A DNA stretch of 64,000 nucleotides from Rossellomorea pakistanensis (GTDB lineage: Bacteria; Bacillota; Bacilli; Bacillales; Bacillaceae_B). The first letter of the stretch is position 1. Each line of letters opens with the position of its first letter. A model generated the notes under the pieces. It was not told where the DNA came from, ran no database searches, and saw only the letters and a list, made by a program, of their open reading frames with translations. Of this stretch, positions 16,167 to 24,139 are shown piece by piece. The translations under genes and the position numbers were made by a program. The stretch is from NCBI RefSeq assembly GCF_016908495.1, contig NZ_JAFBDZ010000002.1, forward strand, positions 124,001-188,000. The letters are read 5' to 3'.

Positions 16167-16874
16167 ATGAATCTAACTTATCTAACTTATCTAACATTGG
16201 AATTAATCTGTGGATTTTTCCTGTTATTTTTAATTATAAAGATCCTGGGAAAAAAGATTATTACCCAAATTACACCTTTTACATTTATTTCAGCTATTAT
16301 TCTAGGTGAACTTTTAGGAAATGCTCTTTATGATGAAAAGGTTGGCGTCAGGTATATTTTCTATACTATGTGTTTATGGGGACTCCTTTTGTTTATAGTC
16401 GAGACTGCTAGTCAGAAATTTTTAAAATTACGTTTACTTTTTGAAGGGAAACCATCGGTATTAATAAGGAATGGGATTGTGAATAGGGAGCAGTTAAAGA
16501 AAAATCGAATGAATCTTAATCAGCTACAAAGTTTACTCCGACAATCTGAGACTTTTTCAATACGAGAGGTTGCCTACTGCTACTTGGAGGCAAATGGATC
16601 CATTAGTTTATTGAAAAAAACCTCTTATCAAAAGACGACTCAAGAAGATTTTAATTTCGCCCCTAAGCCTGTACATGTTCCAGTCACGGTTATAAGGGAT
16701 GGAGAATTATTAACGGATGAATTATTGGATATTGGCCGTGATAAGGAATGGCTATTGTTGCAATTAAAGTCACAAGGAATAGAAGAACCAATGGAGGTCT
16801 TTCTAGCTGAATGGTTAGAAGGAGATGGGCTATTCGTTCAAACCTTTAATCAAGCTTCTCTTAGTAAAAAATGA
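16167..16874 (+). CDS. DUF421 (YetF-type) membrane protein
   Basis: 235 residues: about three membrane spans in the first 95 residues (with FLLLFLIIKILGKKIITQITPFTFISAIILGELLGNALYD characteristic of the family in shortened form), then a cytoplasmic DUF421 domain with KPSVLIRNGIVNREQLKKNRMN and LQSLLRQSETFSIREVAYCYLE-type motifs. YetF-like proteins are membrane proteins of uncertain function linked to spores and stress. The first codons are a tandem CTAACTTAT repeat (Leu-Thr-Tyr), so the true start could be a little later. The ribosome site is weak. Confidence 0.8.
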   Translation: MNLTYLTYLTLELICGFFLLFLIIKILGKKIITQITPFTFISAIILGELLGNALYDEKVGVRYIFYTMCLWGLLLFIVETASQKFLKLRLLFEGKPSVLIRNGIVNREQLKKNRMNLNQLQSLLRQSETFSIREVAYCYLEANGSISLLKKTSYQKTTQEDFNFAPKPVHVPVTVIRDGELLTDELLDIGRDKEWLLLQLKSQGIEEPMEVFLAEWLEGDGLFVQTFNQASLSKK

Positions 16875-17042
16875 GGTTCAACATCCTTCCTCTTCAGCTA
16901 AAAGAAGCTTCTCTATGGTATAATGAGCACGCATGTTTGTTATATTGTGGATTAATAGTGAACGATGCTTAAGGCTTTGTTGCTAGATGTGGCTTTATCG
17001 GTGCCCCTTGAGCATTTCTTATGAAGGAGTATTTTAGAAAAA

Positions 17043-17885
17043 ATGGAAAAAGATAAATCAAAATTACTTCAACAGCCAAATTGGAGAATTATTGATCAGT
17101 CGAGCTTAGGACCGATCTTTGGTGCACTTCAGTCATTTGCGATAGATGATACTTTATGTACCTCAATTGGCGCTGGAAACTCTGTTACAACAGCTAGATC
17201 CTGGGTCCATCATGATACTATTGTATTGGGGATTCAGGACACGAAGCTTCCCTTTCTGGAGGAGGCACTTCGTTTTTTAGAAGATCAAGGATATCAGTAT
17301 ATTGTTCGAAATTCAGGTGGTCTTGCTGTTGTATTGGATTCGGGTGTATTAAACCTTTCGTTGATTTTTCCTGACTCTGAAAAAGGGATTGATATCAATC
17401 GTGGCTATGATGCTATGCTTGAGCTTATCAAAGATATGTTCAAGGACTTTAATGTAAAAATAGAAGCGAAGGAAATTGTTCATTCCTATTGTCCAGGGAG
17501 CTATGATCTAAGTATTCATGATCGTAAGTTTGCTGGGATTTCCCAAAGAAGAATCAAAAATGGTGTAGCTGTTCAAATTTACTTATGTATCAATGGCTCA
17601 GGAGAAGAGCGAGCGAGATTGGTACAGCAATTCTATAAGATTGGAAAAAAAGAAGAAGTGACCAAGTTCATTTTTCCTGAGATAAAGCCGGAAGTAATGG
17701 CTTCACTATCAGACCTTTTAGGTATTGAATTAACGGTTCAAGATGTGATGCTTCGTTTCTTACAATCGTTAAAATCATATAGTCATAACATTTTTGCAAG
17801 CCCTCTTCATGGTGAAGAGCTGGTTCTATATGATGCCTATTATCAAAGAGTCCTAGATCGTAATGATAAAGTGCTAAATAGCTAA
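17043..17885 (+). CDS. lipL: Octanoyl-GcvH:protein N-octanoyltransferase
   Basis: A 280-residue LipL (YwfL) amidotransferase of the biotin/lipoyl ligase fold. The acyl-thioester cysteine is C150 in SYCPGSYDL, matching the family position, and [13 protein letters not shown] is the substrate-pocket motif. It moves octanoyl from GcvH to the E2 subunits of lipoate-dependent dehydrogenases. The AAGGAG site is 13 bases from the ATG, rather long, but no better start is in frame. Context hemQ-pta-lipL matches B. subtilis. Confidence 0.93.
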   Translation: MEKDKSKLLQQPNWRIIDQSSLGPIFGALQSFAIDDTLCTSIGAGNSVTTARSWVHHDTIVLGIQDTKLPFLEEALRFLEDQGYQYIVRNSGGLAVVLDSGVLNLSLIFPDSEKGIDINRGYDAMLELIKDMFKDFNVKIEAKEIVHSYCPGSYDLSIHDRKFAGISQRRIKNGVAVQIYLCINGSGEERARLVQQFYKIGKKEEVTKFIFPEIKPEVMASLSDLLGIELTVQDVMLRFLQSLKSYSHNIFASPLHGEELVLYDAYYQRVLDRNDKVLNS

Positions 17886-17920
17886 AAAAGGAACGTGCCA
17901 TAAGGTGGCCGTTCCTTTTT
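17884..17920 (+). terminator. lipL terminator
   Basis: AAAAAAGGAACG pairs with CGTTCCTTTTT, with an inner GCCA/TGGC arm; begins at the stop codon. Confidence 0.9.
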
Positions 17921-17960
17921 ATAAAATTTACGAAATAAATGTTTATTTGTGTATTGCCCT

Positions 17961-18170
17961 GTTCAAGGCGTTACCGCTTTTCTGGTGTCCAGTTCCAGCG
18001 CCTAGGCCTTCGAGTCATAAGCCAAGCCACCAAGGAAGGGAAAGGGCGCCCTTTCTAGGTGACTCGTCTTATGCTTTGCCAGCGGCGCACAGGATGTGGG
18101 TCAGAAAGGCGTTGCCACAGGACGTGGCGAACTTAGCCTTTCAACCTCTTAGAGGCGCTTCCGCTTTTCT
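17961..18170. repeat. GCTCCAGCGCC/GGCGCTTCCGC element, copy C1
   Basis: About 210 bases between convergent lipL and rsfA, starting AAGGCGTTACCGCTTTTCT and ending GAGGCGCTTCCGCTTTTCT. Contains the AGTTCCAGCGCCTAGGCCTT block, a central AGGAAGGGAAAGG hairpin and a duplicated CACAGGAYGTGG unit. Relatives at 21771-22004, 26475-26594 and 36286-36410. Open frames here are artefacts of the repeat. Confidence 0.85.
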
Positions 18171-18172
18171 TT

Positions 18173-18976
18173 TTACTCCGCTAATTTTTCCAGGTTTCCA
18201 TTTCTGTCCATTTTAAATCTAGGCGATTTTCCTTCGTCGTCTTCAAAGGCAACGAGTTTTCTTGCTCTGTTCATAATTTGCATTAATGTCTCGTAATCTT
18301 CTTGCATCGTTATGGAATTTTTTTCGAGACTAGCAATTTTACTTTCGAACTCTTGCTGCTTTCGTTTTAATTCCGCATTTTCATGTCGTAAACGAAGATT
18401 TTCGCTTTTTACTATATCGCTATGAACATTTGAGTGTGCTAGATTCTGTAAGAAGGCAATAACCTTTTCCAATGAAAGCTCTTCCCTAGAAGCTTGAGGC
18501 TTTCTGTAGCTTGGTACAGGTACTGCTTCTTCTTCTCTATCAGGTTCATGATTTGAATCCTTTTCTGTTACTGGCTGCTCTTGTGCAATTGGTTGTTCAG
18601 AGCGTACTTCTTGTTCAAATGGATACGATTCCTCACCCATCTCAGCTTCCATCGATAGAGACATAGCATCTAATTCTTCTAGTGATGGATTTGGTGGTTG
18701 ATATAATAGTTTCTTCTTGCCACTTTGCTCTTTTCCAAGTAGGCGATGGCGCTGCTTTCTTTGTTTTTTTGCTAGTTGAAGAGCTTTTTCATATTGATGA
18801 CGGACAACGGCATTCCAGCGGAACCCGCAAGCAGCAGAAGTACGATTCAGCTTATCTCCAACCTCTTCAAAAGCGTTAAGCTGTGTACTTCCTTCTCTAA
18901 CATGACGTAGTACCGTTTCAGCTAATAATAAATCATTTTCATCCGTCCATGCATCTTGACGTGTTTTCATAAACAT
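18173..18976 (-). CDS. rsfA: RsfA family prespore transcription regulator
   Basis: 267 residues. The N-terminal Myb/SANT-like domain ([18 protein letters not shown]...[17 protein letters not shown]) is the RsfA hallmark, followed by a charged linker and a C-terminal coiled coil (about 190-245). In B. subtilis RsfA modulates SigF-dependent genes in the forespore. The frame extends to 18988, but GGGAG overlaps that region and fits ATG 18976 or 18970. A perfect AATACGATCGTATT palindrome lies about 40 bases upstream. Confidence 0.88.
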   Translation of the reverse strand: MFMKTRQDAWTDENDLLLAETVLRHVREGSTQLNAFEEVGDKLNRTSAACGFRWNAVVRHQYEKALQLAKKQRKQRHRLLGKEQSGKKKLLYQPPNPSLEELDAMSLSMEAEMGEESYPFEQEVRSEQPIAQEQPVTEKDSNHEPDREEEAVPVPSYRKPQASREELSLEKVIAFLQNLAHSNVHSDIVKSENLRLRHENAELKRKQQEFESKIASLEKNSITMQEDYETLMQIMNRARKLVAFEDDEGKSPRFKMDRNGNLEKLAE

Positions 18977-19333
18977 CTCAACTCCCATATCATTCTTTGA
19001 ATTTTTCGAGGAAAATACGATCGTATTAGGCCTTAAAACAAGTATTTCTATACCCTCAGCATGGACATTTCCAAATGATTTTATACGAAAATGTTAAAAA
19101 TATTTTATATCTAATAGTTTCGTTGTCAGTTTTGTTCATCCTTAAAGGAATTAAAGATTGGAAGAGAACCTCTCTTGCAAAACAGTACGAGAAAATGTAT
19201 TCTAGATAGCGGAAATCATGAAAAGCTCGGAGTGCCTTGAACAGCTAGGTACTTACGCTTGCCACAGATATACCATTCTATTTATAAACACTCGAAAATT
19301 TTTATTACCTCTAAACGAAAGGGTTGTTGACGA
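18977..19333. other. Non-coding divergent region between rsfA and the DUF1450 gene
   Basis: No gene supported. The only structure seen is the 14-bp palindrome AATACGATCGTATT at 19014-19027, close enough to rsfA to act as an operator; no binding protein can be named. Confidence 0.55.
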
Positions 19334-19555
19334 ATGGCAAACGAATTTCGTGTTTGCGATGATTGTCAAGCCGTTAATGTAAAAACACTCATTCCAAAAT
19401 TAAAGCAGTTAGATTCAAATGCACCTGTTGAGGTAGGCTGCCAATCCTATTGTGGACCAGGGCGAAAAAAGACTTTTGCCTTTATTAATAATCGACCTGT
19501 TGCGGCATTGACAGAAGAAGAGTTGCTTGAAAAAATTCAGAAAAAGCTAAAGTAA
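19334..19555 (+). CDS. DUF1450 (YuzB-like) small protein
   Basis: 73 residues with CDDC at 8-11 and [22 protein letters not shown] in the middle, the conserved cysteine pattern of DUF1450, which resembles thioredoxin-like ferredoxins that have lost the cluster. Cytosolic, function unknown. It ends [14 protein letters not shown] weak hairpin near 19594-19629 with a T tract may terminate it. Confidence 0.8.
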   Translation: MANEFRVCDDCQAVNVKTLIPKLKQLDSNAPVEVGCQSYCGPGRKKTFAFINNRPVAALTEEELLEKIQKKLK

Positions 19556-19814
19556 TGATGAAGAATAGAATCGCCACATTTCAAAATATGGGGGAGCACC
19601 TCCATTTTTGAGGTAAGGTGATTTTTTATGCTTTTGGATAGTTATCAGAATAATTTGTCAACGGTTAGATTCATTAAAAAATTTTTTAATCATCACTATG
19701 GGTAATGAACAAAAGGGTTCTGAGGCTTTGAATAATTTTCCGATATATTTCGAGATGAAGTCGTTAAAAAAAGTCGCTATAATAGAAGCATGCTAGTTAG
19801 GAAGAGGGTAAAAT

Positions 19815-21116
19815 ATGGAATATTCCAAACAGAAATTAGACGAGGAAAAAGTTTTTAAAGACCCTGTTCATCGATATGTACACGTTAGAGACAGAGTAAT
19901 TTGGGATTTAATAGGAACAAAGGAATTTCAAAGATTGAGAAGAATCCGCCAGCTAGGAACCACTTACTTAACCTTTCATGGGGCTGAACATAGTCGGTTT
20001 AACCACTCTCTAGGAGTATACGAAATCATCCGCCGGATTGTCGACGATGTGTTTGACGGTCGTCCTGAATGGAGTAAAGAAGAAAGGCTTCTATCGTTAT
20101 GTGCGGCACTTCTTCATGACCTCGGCCATGGACCCTTTTCCCATTCCTTCGAAAAAGTATTTCAGCTTGACCATGAGCATTTCACCCAAGCGATTATTTT
20201 AGGAGATACAGAAGTAAACGCCATTCTTTCGAAAGTGAGCAAGGATTTTCCGAAATATGTCGCAGAAGTCATCGCGAAAACCTATGAAAATAAGCTTGTT
20301 GTGAGCCTGATCTCAAGCCAGATTGACGCTGATCGTATGGATTATTTACAAAGAGATGCGTACTTTACGGGTGTTAGCTACGGGCACTTTGATATGGAAA
20401 GAATTCTAAGGGTGATGAGACCGAGGGAAGATCAAGTCGTTATTAAATATAGCGGTATGCATGCGGTTGAAGACTATATCATGAGTCGCTATCAAATGTA
20501 CTGGCAGATTTATTTCCATCCCGTGACCCGAAGTGCAGAAGTCATATTAACGAAAATTCTCCATCGGGCAAAAGAGCTATATGAAAATTCTTATTCCTTT
20601 AAGCTGCCCCCTATTCATTTTTACTCGATGTTTGAAGGAAAGGTATCTCTTAAAGACTATTTGAAATTAGATGAGGCCGTTATTCTCTATTATTTTCAAA
20701 TCTGGGAAGAGGAAGAAGATCCGATATTAAGTGATCTTTGCCGTAGATTTATGAATCGTAACCTATACAAATACGTAGAATTTGATCCAGCAAAGGAATA
20801 TAAGAAGCACAGCGAGCTTGAAACGCTATTTAAAAAGGCTGGGATTGATCCAGAATATTACTTAGTACTAGACTCTTCGTCAGATCTACCTTACGACTTT
20901 TATCGACCTGGTGAAGAAGAAGAGAGACTACCGATTCATCTGATGATGCCAAGTGGAGATTTACGAGAGCTTTCAAGAGAATCTGATATTGTCGATTCCA
21001 TATCTGGGAAGAGAAGAACGGATCATAAGCTCTATTTCCCTGCTGATTTTCTATATGATGAGTCTTCTAAGAAAAATATAAAGAGGCAAATACGTACGAT
21101 CTTAGATTTAACATAA
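19815..21116 (+). CDS. ywfO: HD-domain phosphohydrolase YwfO
   Basis: 433 residues. The HD metal site is made by H64 (RFNHSLGVYE), H101-D102 (LLHDLGHGPFSHSFE) and a later Asp in SSQIDADRMDYLQRDAYFTG, the pattern of dNTP triphosphohydrolase-like HD proteins. The family, including B. subtilis YwfO and enterococcal homologues, hydrolyses nucleotides; the precise substrate here is not known. GGAAGAGGGT supplies the ribosome site. ywgA follows after 59 bases. Confidence 0.9.
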   Translation: MEYSKQKLDEEKVFKDPVHRYVHVRDRVIWDLIGTKEFQRLRRIRQLGTTYLTFHGAEHSRFNHSLGVYEIIRRIVDDVFDGRPEWSKEERLLSLCAALLHDLGHGPFSHSFEKVFQLDHEHFTQAIILGDTEVNAILSKVSKDFPKYVAEVIAKTYENKLVVSLISSQIDADRMDYLQRDAYFTGVSYGHFDMERILRVMRPREDQVVIKYSGMHAVEDYIMSRYQMYWQIYFHPVTRSAEVILTKILHRAKELYENSYSFKLPPIHFYSMFEGKVSLKDYLKLDEAVILYYFQIWEEEEDPILSDLCRRFMNRNLYKYVEFDPAKEYKKHSELETLFKKAGIDPEYYLVLDSSSDLPYDFYRPGEEEERLPIHLMMPSGDLRELSRESDIVDSISGKRRTDHKLYFPADFLYDESSKKNIKRQIRTILDLT

Positions 21117-21175
21117 GACAAGATAACGACGACGGATCTTACAGAGCAATACTAGGAGTAGGAGATGAAGTACCA

Positions 21176-21679
21176 TTGTTGAAAGATCACGCTAGACTAA
21201 TGAGTGCATTTTTGGCTTCCGGAGAGATTGTGGGAAGAAAAAAGCTTCAAAAAATGATTTACATTTCAAAAAAACTAACATTCCCATTTCAAGAGAAATT
21301 TCAATTTCACTTCTATGGACCTTATTCAGAGGAGCTGACATTACGAGTAGAAGAGCTATGTAATATGGGCTTTATAAGTGAAACTAAAGAAAAAAAGGGT
21401 GGATATTTTCAATATCGATATGCCATTACAGAAGAAGGCCAAGGGTTCTTAAAGCTGTACGAAGAACAAATGCCTTTTTTAAAAGATTGTTTAGAGGACA
21501 TGAACCTTCAATCAGCACGCTTTTTAGAGCTGGTTTCTACTATACTTTATTTTGATAACTTGGAGAAAGAAGAAGTAAAAGAGAAAATTTTCACTTTAAA
21601 AAGGAAACAAAAGTACACAGCAGAAGAAGTAGACGAAGCATACGAGTATATTAATCAACTAAAGTATAAAATCCAGTAA
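21176..21679 (+). CDS. ywgA: YwgA family protein
   Basis: A 167-residue cytosolic protein beginning LKDHARLMSAFLASGEIVGRKKLQKMIY and containing FHFYGPYSEELTLRVEELCNMGFI and FQYRYAITEEG, which match YwgA. The fold looks like a winged-helix plus helical tail. The start is one of two consecutive TTG codons (21176, 21179) after GGAGATGA. Function unknown. Confidence 0.82.
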   Translation: MLKDHARLMSAFLASGEIVGRKKLQKMIYISKKLTFPFQEKFQFHFYGPYSEELTLRVEELCNMGFISETKEKKGGYFQYRYAITEEGQGFLKLYEEQMPFLKDCLEDMNLQSARFLELVSTILYFDNLEKEEVKEKIFTLKRKQKYTAEEVDEAYEYINQLKYKIQ

Positions 21680-21680
21680 G

Positions 21681-21729
21681 AAAGAGCCTGAAGATGTGGA
21701 ATTTTCACTTTTCAGGCTTGTTCTTTTTG
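21681..21729 (+). terminator. ywgA terminator
   Basis: AGCCTGAA pairs with TTCAGGCT over an 18-base inner loop that can itself fold, followed by TTCTTTTT. Confidence 0.8.
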
Positions 21730-21770
21730 TAAAAGGTTGTTTTGGGGCCAGAAAGACAATCCTTAATTGA

Positions 21771-22004
21771 ACTTAGCCATTTATCCTTCGTTCAAGGCGC
21801 TTCCGCTATTCTAGTGTCCAGCTCCAGCGCCTAGCTCCTCGAGACATAAGTCAAGCCCACCAAGGAAGGGAAAAGGCGCCATTCCTTGGTAGGCTCGCCT
21901 TATGCTTGTCGGAGGCCCACAGGACGTGGGTCAGAAAGGCGTTGCCACAGGACGTGGCGAACTTAGCCATTCATCCTTCATTCAAGGCGCTTCCGCTTTT
22001 CTAG
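21771..22004. repeat. GCTCCAGCGCC/GGCGCTTCCGC element, copy C2, with flanking direct repeats
   Basis: The two ends, 21771-21812 and 21962-22004, are near-identical direct repeats (ACTTAGCCATTYATCCTTC then GGCGCTTCCGCTWTTCTAGT). Between them is the standard C element with its AGGAAGGGAAAAGG hairpin and CACAGGACGTGG units. It overlaps the last bases of ywhB. Confidence 0.85.
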
Positions 22005-22186
22005 TTATCACTGAGTCGTTTGCCGCCAACGGCATAGTCACCTTTGTTCATTTCTTCGATAAACACCACGATTTTTTCCTCTGGAGCCCCTGTTGTTTCA
22101 CTGACAGCAGTCGTTACTTTTTCTACTAATGCTCTTTTTTGGTCTTCTGTTCGCCCTTCTAGCATTTTTACTGTAATATATGGCAT
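22001..22186 (-). CDS. ywhB: 4-oxalocrotonate tautomerase-like protein
   Basis: 61 residues beginning MPYITVKMLEGRT; after methionine removal Pro-1 is the catalytic base. AAGGAG with an eight-base gap fixes ATG 22186. It ends MNKGDYAVGGKRLSDN, as in YwhB tautomerases. These small hexameric enzymes interconvert keto and enol acids; the physiological substrate is unknown. Confidence 0.92.
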   Translation of the reverse strand: MPYITVKMLEGRTEDQKRALVEKVTTAVSETTGAPEEKIVVFIEEMNKGDYAVGGKRLSDN

Positions 22187-22320
22187 TGTTTTCGCTCCTT
22201 TTTCATTTTTTTGATACAATCACGATAGAGAGTCTTTTTTATTTTACAGGAATTCAATTAATTTTATCGAGTATGAGGCGGAAAATTTTTTAATATACTG
22301 TTTAGTGTGAATAAACCAAG

Positions 22321-22412
22321 TCTTTTTTCGTGAAATTGTTGTTTTTTATAAGGAAAGGAAATTGACAATCCGTTCATTTTTCTTCACTCTAGCAGCAAAG
22401 TTTACGAAAACA
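22321..22412. repeat. TTTTCGTGAA/TTTACGAAAA-ended element, copy F1
   Basis: TTTTTTCGTGAAATTGTTGTT at the left and GCAGCAAAGTTTACGAAAAC at the right match copy F2 at 45249-45378 and the arms of F3. It overlaps a spurious upstream extension of the ywhC frame. Confidence 0.65.
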
Positions 22413-22442
22413 CCAAATAATATTGATAAAGGAGTACATACA

Positions 22443-23102
22443 TTGGATCAGTTTTTATTTTTTAATTTAGAAGAGCTTCCGTTTGTTGTCATTGCTCTTT
22501 TACTTGCTTTTACTTTTCATGAGTTTGCCCATGCCTATGTTGCTTATAAGTTTGGGGACTCAACAGCAAAGGAGCAGGGAAGGTTAACCTTAAATCCCAT
22601 CCAGCACTTAGATCCGATTGGTACGCTATTTATCCTAATCGCTGGATTTGGGTGGGCGCGACCAGTACCAGTTAATCGTTTTCACTTTAAAAATCCTCGA
22701 CTTGCAGGGGTACTGGTATCGGCAGCAGGGCCATTAAGTAACTTTCTGCTTGCATTCGTGTTTTATGGTGTGCTTTATTTGTTTGTTAATTTAGGGTATC
22801 AAGCCCCTCCATTTTTATTGGACTTAATTAATATGGTTGTGTACTTAAACATTTTATTGTTTTTCTTTAACTTACTACCGTTCCCACCATTAGATGGTTA
22901 TAGGATCATTGAGGATTTATCACCACCTAGAATTAGGTCAAAATTATCTCAATATGAGCAATACGGAGTAATCCTTTTTATCGTTCTGGTGATTACTCCA
23001 TTGGGAAGCTACACAATCTGGCCATTCTTAAATGGCGGTATGGATGCTGTCGTCCCAGTGTTTAATACCATTTTCTCTACACTATTTTCCGCATTTATAT
23101 AA
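22443..23102 (+). CDS. ywhC: Site-2 protease family membrane peptidase YwhC
   Basis: 219 residues with about six membrane spans. The zinc motif HEFAH is at 26-30 and the second metal ligand lies in NLLPFPPLDGYRI. TTG 22443 has AAAGGAG eight bases upstream and yields the same length as B. subtilis YwhC; the longer frame to 22362 runs into the F1 repeat. M50-family intramembrane proteases cleave substrates within the bilayer; no substrate is established for YwhC. Confidence 0.9.
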   Translation: MDQFLFFNLEELPFVVIALLLAFTFHEFAHAYVAYKFGDSTAKEQGRLTLNPIQHLDPIGTLFILIAGFGWARPVPVNRFHFKNPRLAGVLVSAAGPLSNFLLAFVFYGVLYLFVNLGYQAPPFLLDLINMVVYLNILLFFFNLLPFPPLDGYRIIEDLSPPRIRSKLSQYEQYGVILFIVLVITPLGSYTIWPFLNGGMDAVVPVFNTIFSTLFSAFI

Positions 23103-23123
23103 AGTAAAGGGAGTTGAGCTATA

Positions 23124-23636
23124 ATGGAAGAGAATAAAAAGAAGAAAAGTATTGGCTTTAATATTATCAAAAGTGATCCCACTGATGGACATGGTGGGTA
23201 TGGCGTCGGAAGTTTAAGCCTGGATAATGTATCACCTGTTATTGTCGATGTTGAAGATGGAGATGCCATTGTTGATATTGGGGCGATGCACGCCAGAAGC
23301 CAGGTAGAAAAGGGGATTAAATTCACACGCAATCGTGAAGATTCAGAAGGTGGAAAACCTTATTGGCTTGTTTGGGTAACAATTGACCGTAAAGAAGCAG
23401 GTCCCTATTATGCGGGGGTAACGGCATGTGAGATGGTTGTGAACCGGGAAAAGCGTAGAGGATACAAGCTTTTGCCAGAGCATGTGAATCGCATGGATAA
23501 ATCGATTAAACGCCATATTATAGTCGACCATATGGATGAAAAATCCAAAACGATTTTAAAAAACTTTTTAAAATCTCATGATGAAGGCATGTGGGAACGT
23601 TCAGAAAATAAACTGAAACAGGATTTAACAATTTGA
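23124..23636 (+). CDS. ywhD: YwhD family protein
   Basis: A 170-residue soluble protein, recognised by its central GVGSLSLDNVSPVIVDVEDG and AMHARSQVEKGIKF blocks and by its place after ywhC. No known catalytic motif, no signal peptide. AAAGGGAG precedes the ATG. Function unknown. Confidence 0.85.
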   Translation: MEENKKKKSIGFNIIKSDPTDGHGGYGVGSLSLDNVSPVIVDVEDGDAIVDIGAMHARSQVEKGIKFTRNREDSEGGKPYWLVWVTIDRKEAGPYYAGVTACEMVVNREKRRGYKLLPEHVNRMDKSIKRHIIVDHMDEKSKTILKNFLKSHDEGMWERSENKLKQDLTI

Positions 23637-24139
23637 CTCTTGTTTTACATTATTTAACAAAATGTTGAACGAATTATGACATTTTTTCGAAAATCTTGTT
23701 CACACCTTGCCCTATAACAGGAAAAAAAGTAAACTTAAAGCACAGTTTGCACATAAAAACTAGGACATGAAAAACCTCGGGACCGCACAATCCCGAGGTT
23801 TTTCATTTGAAGCAAGTATTTATACGATTGGTATATATTCGTTAAAAGGCGGACTGAAGTTTATTGGTTTAAATTCCAAAATTAGGGCAGGAAATTAAGA
23901 ATTGGGCGATAAATATTGGTCAAGTACTGCATGTATTGGTTGCTAAAAAATGATTTATTTCTTGGCCACGAAAAACATGTCGGCCAAATTGAATAAATCG
24001 ATTGATCAAGAGATCTATCAGTTAAAGCCAGCAAACACCAGGTGTCTGATAAAATTTATCAATCTAGATCCTGCCTATATTGGTCATTCGATAAATAATA
24101 ACAAGCCTCGCCCAAATCGCTATCGTTTCCAAAAGTATT
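23637..24139. other. Non-coding gap between ywhD and pbpG
   Basis: Contains the strong terminator at 23769-23804 and about 330 AT-rich bases after it. A 69-codon frame at 23950-24159 has no ribosome site and overlaps the pbpG end, so I do not call it. Confidence 0.6.
23769..23804. terminator. Intrinsic terminator after ywhD
   Basis: A perfect 14-bp stem, GAAAAACCTCGGGA with TCCCGAGGTTTTTC, and an eight-base loop; usable in both directions. Confidence 0.93.

Noticed and set aside
17905..18216. 103-codon gene between lipL and rsfA
   Set aside because: Runs across the lipL terminator and repeat C1.
21902..22129. 75-codon gene over ywhB
   Set aside because: Starts in repeat C2 and lies antisense to ywhB.
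22362..22442. N-terminal extension of YwhC
   Set aside because: The extension lies in repeat F1 and has no ribosome site; TTG 22443 has a strong one.
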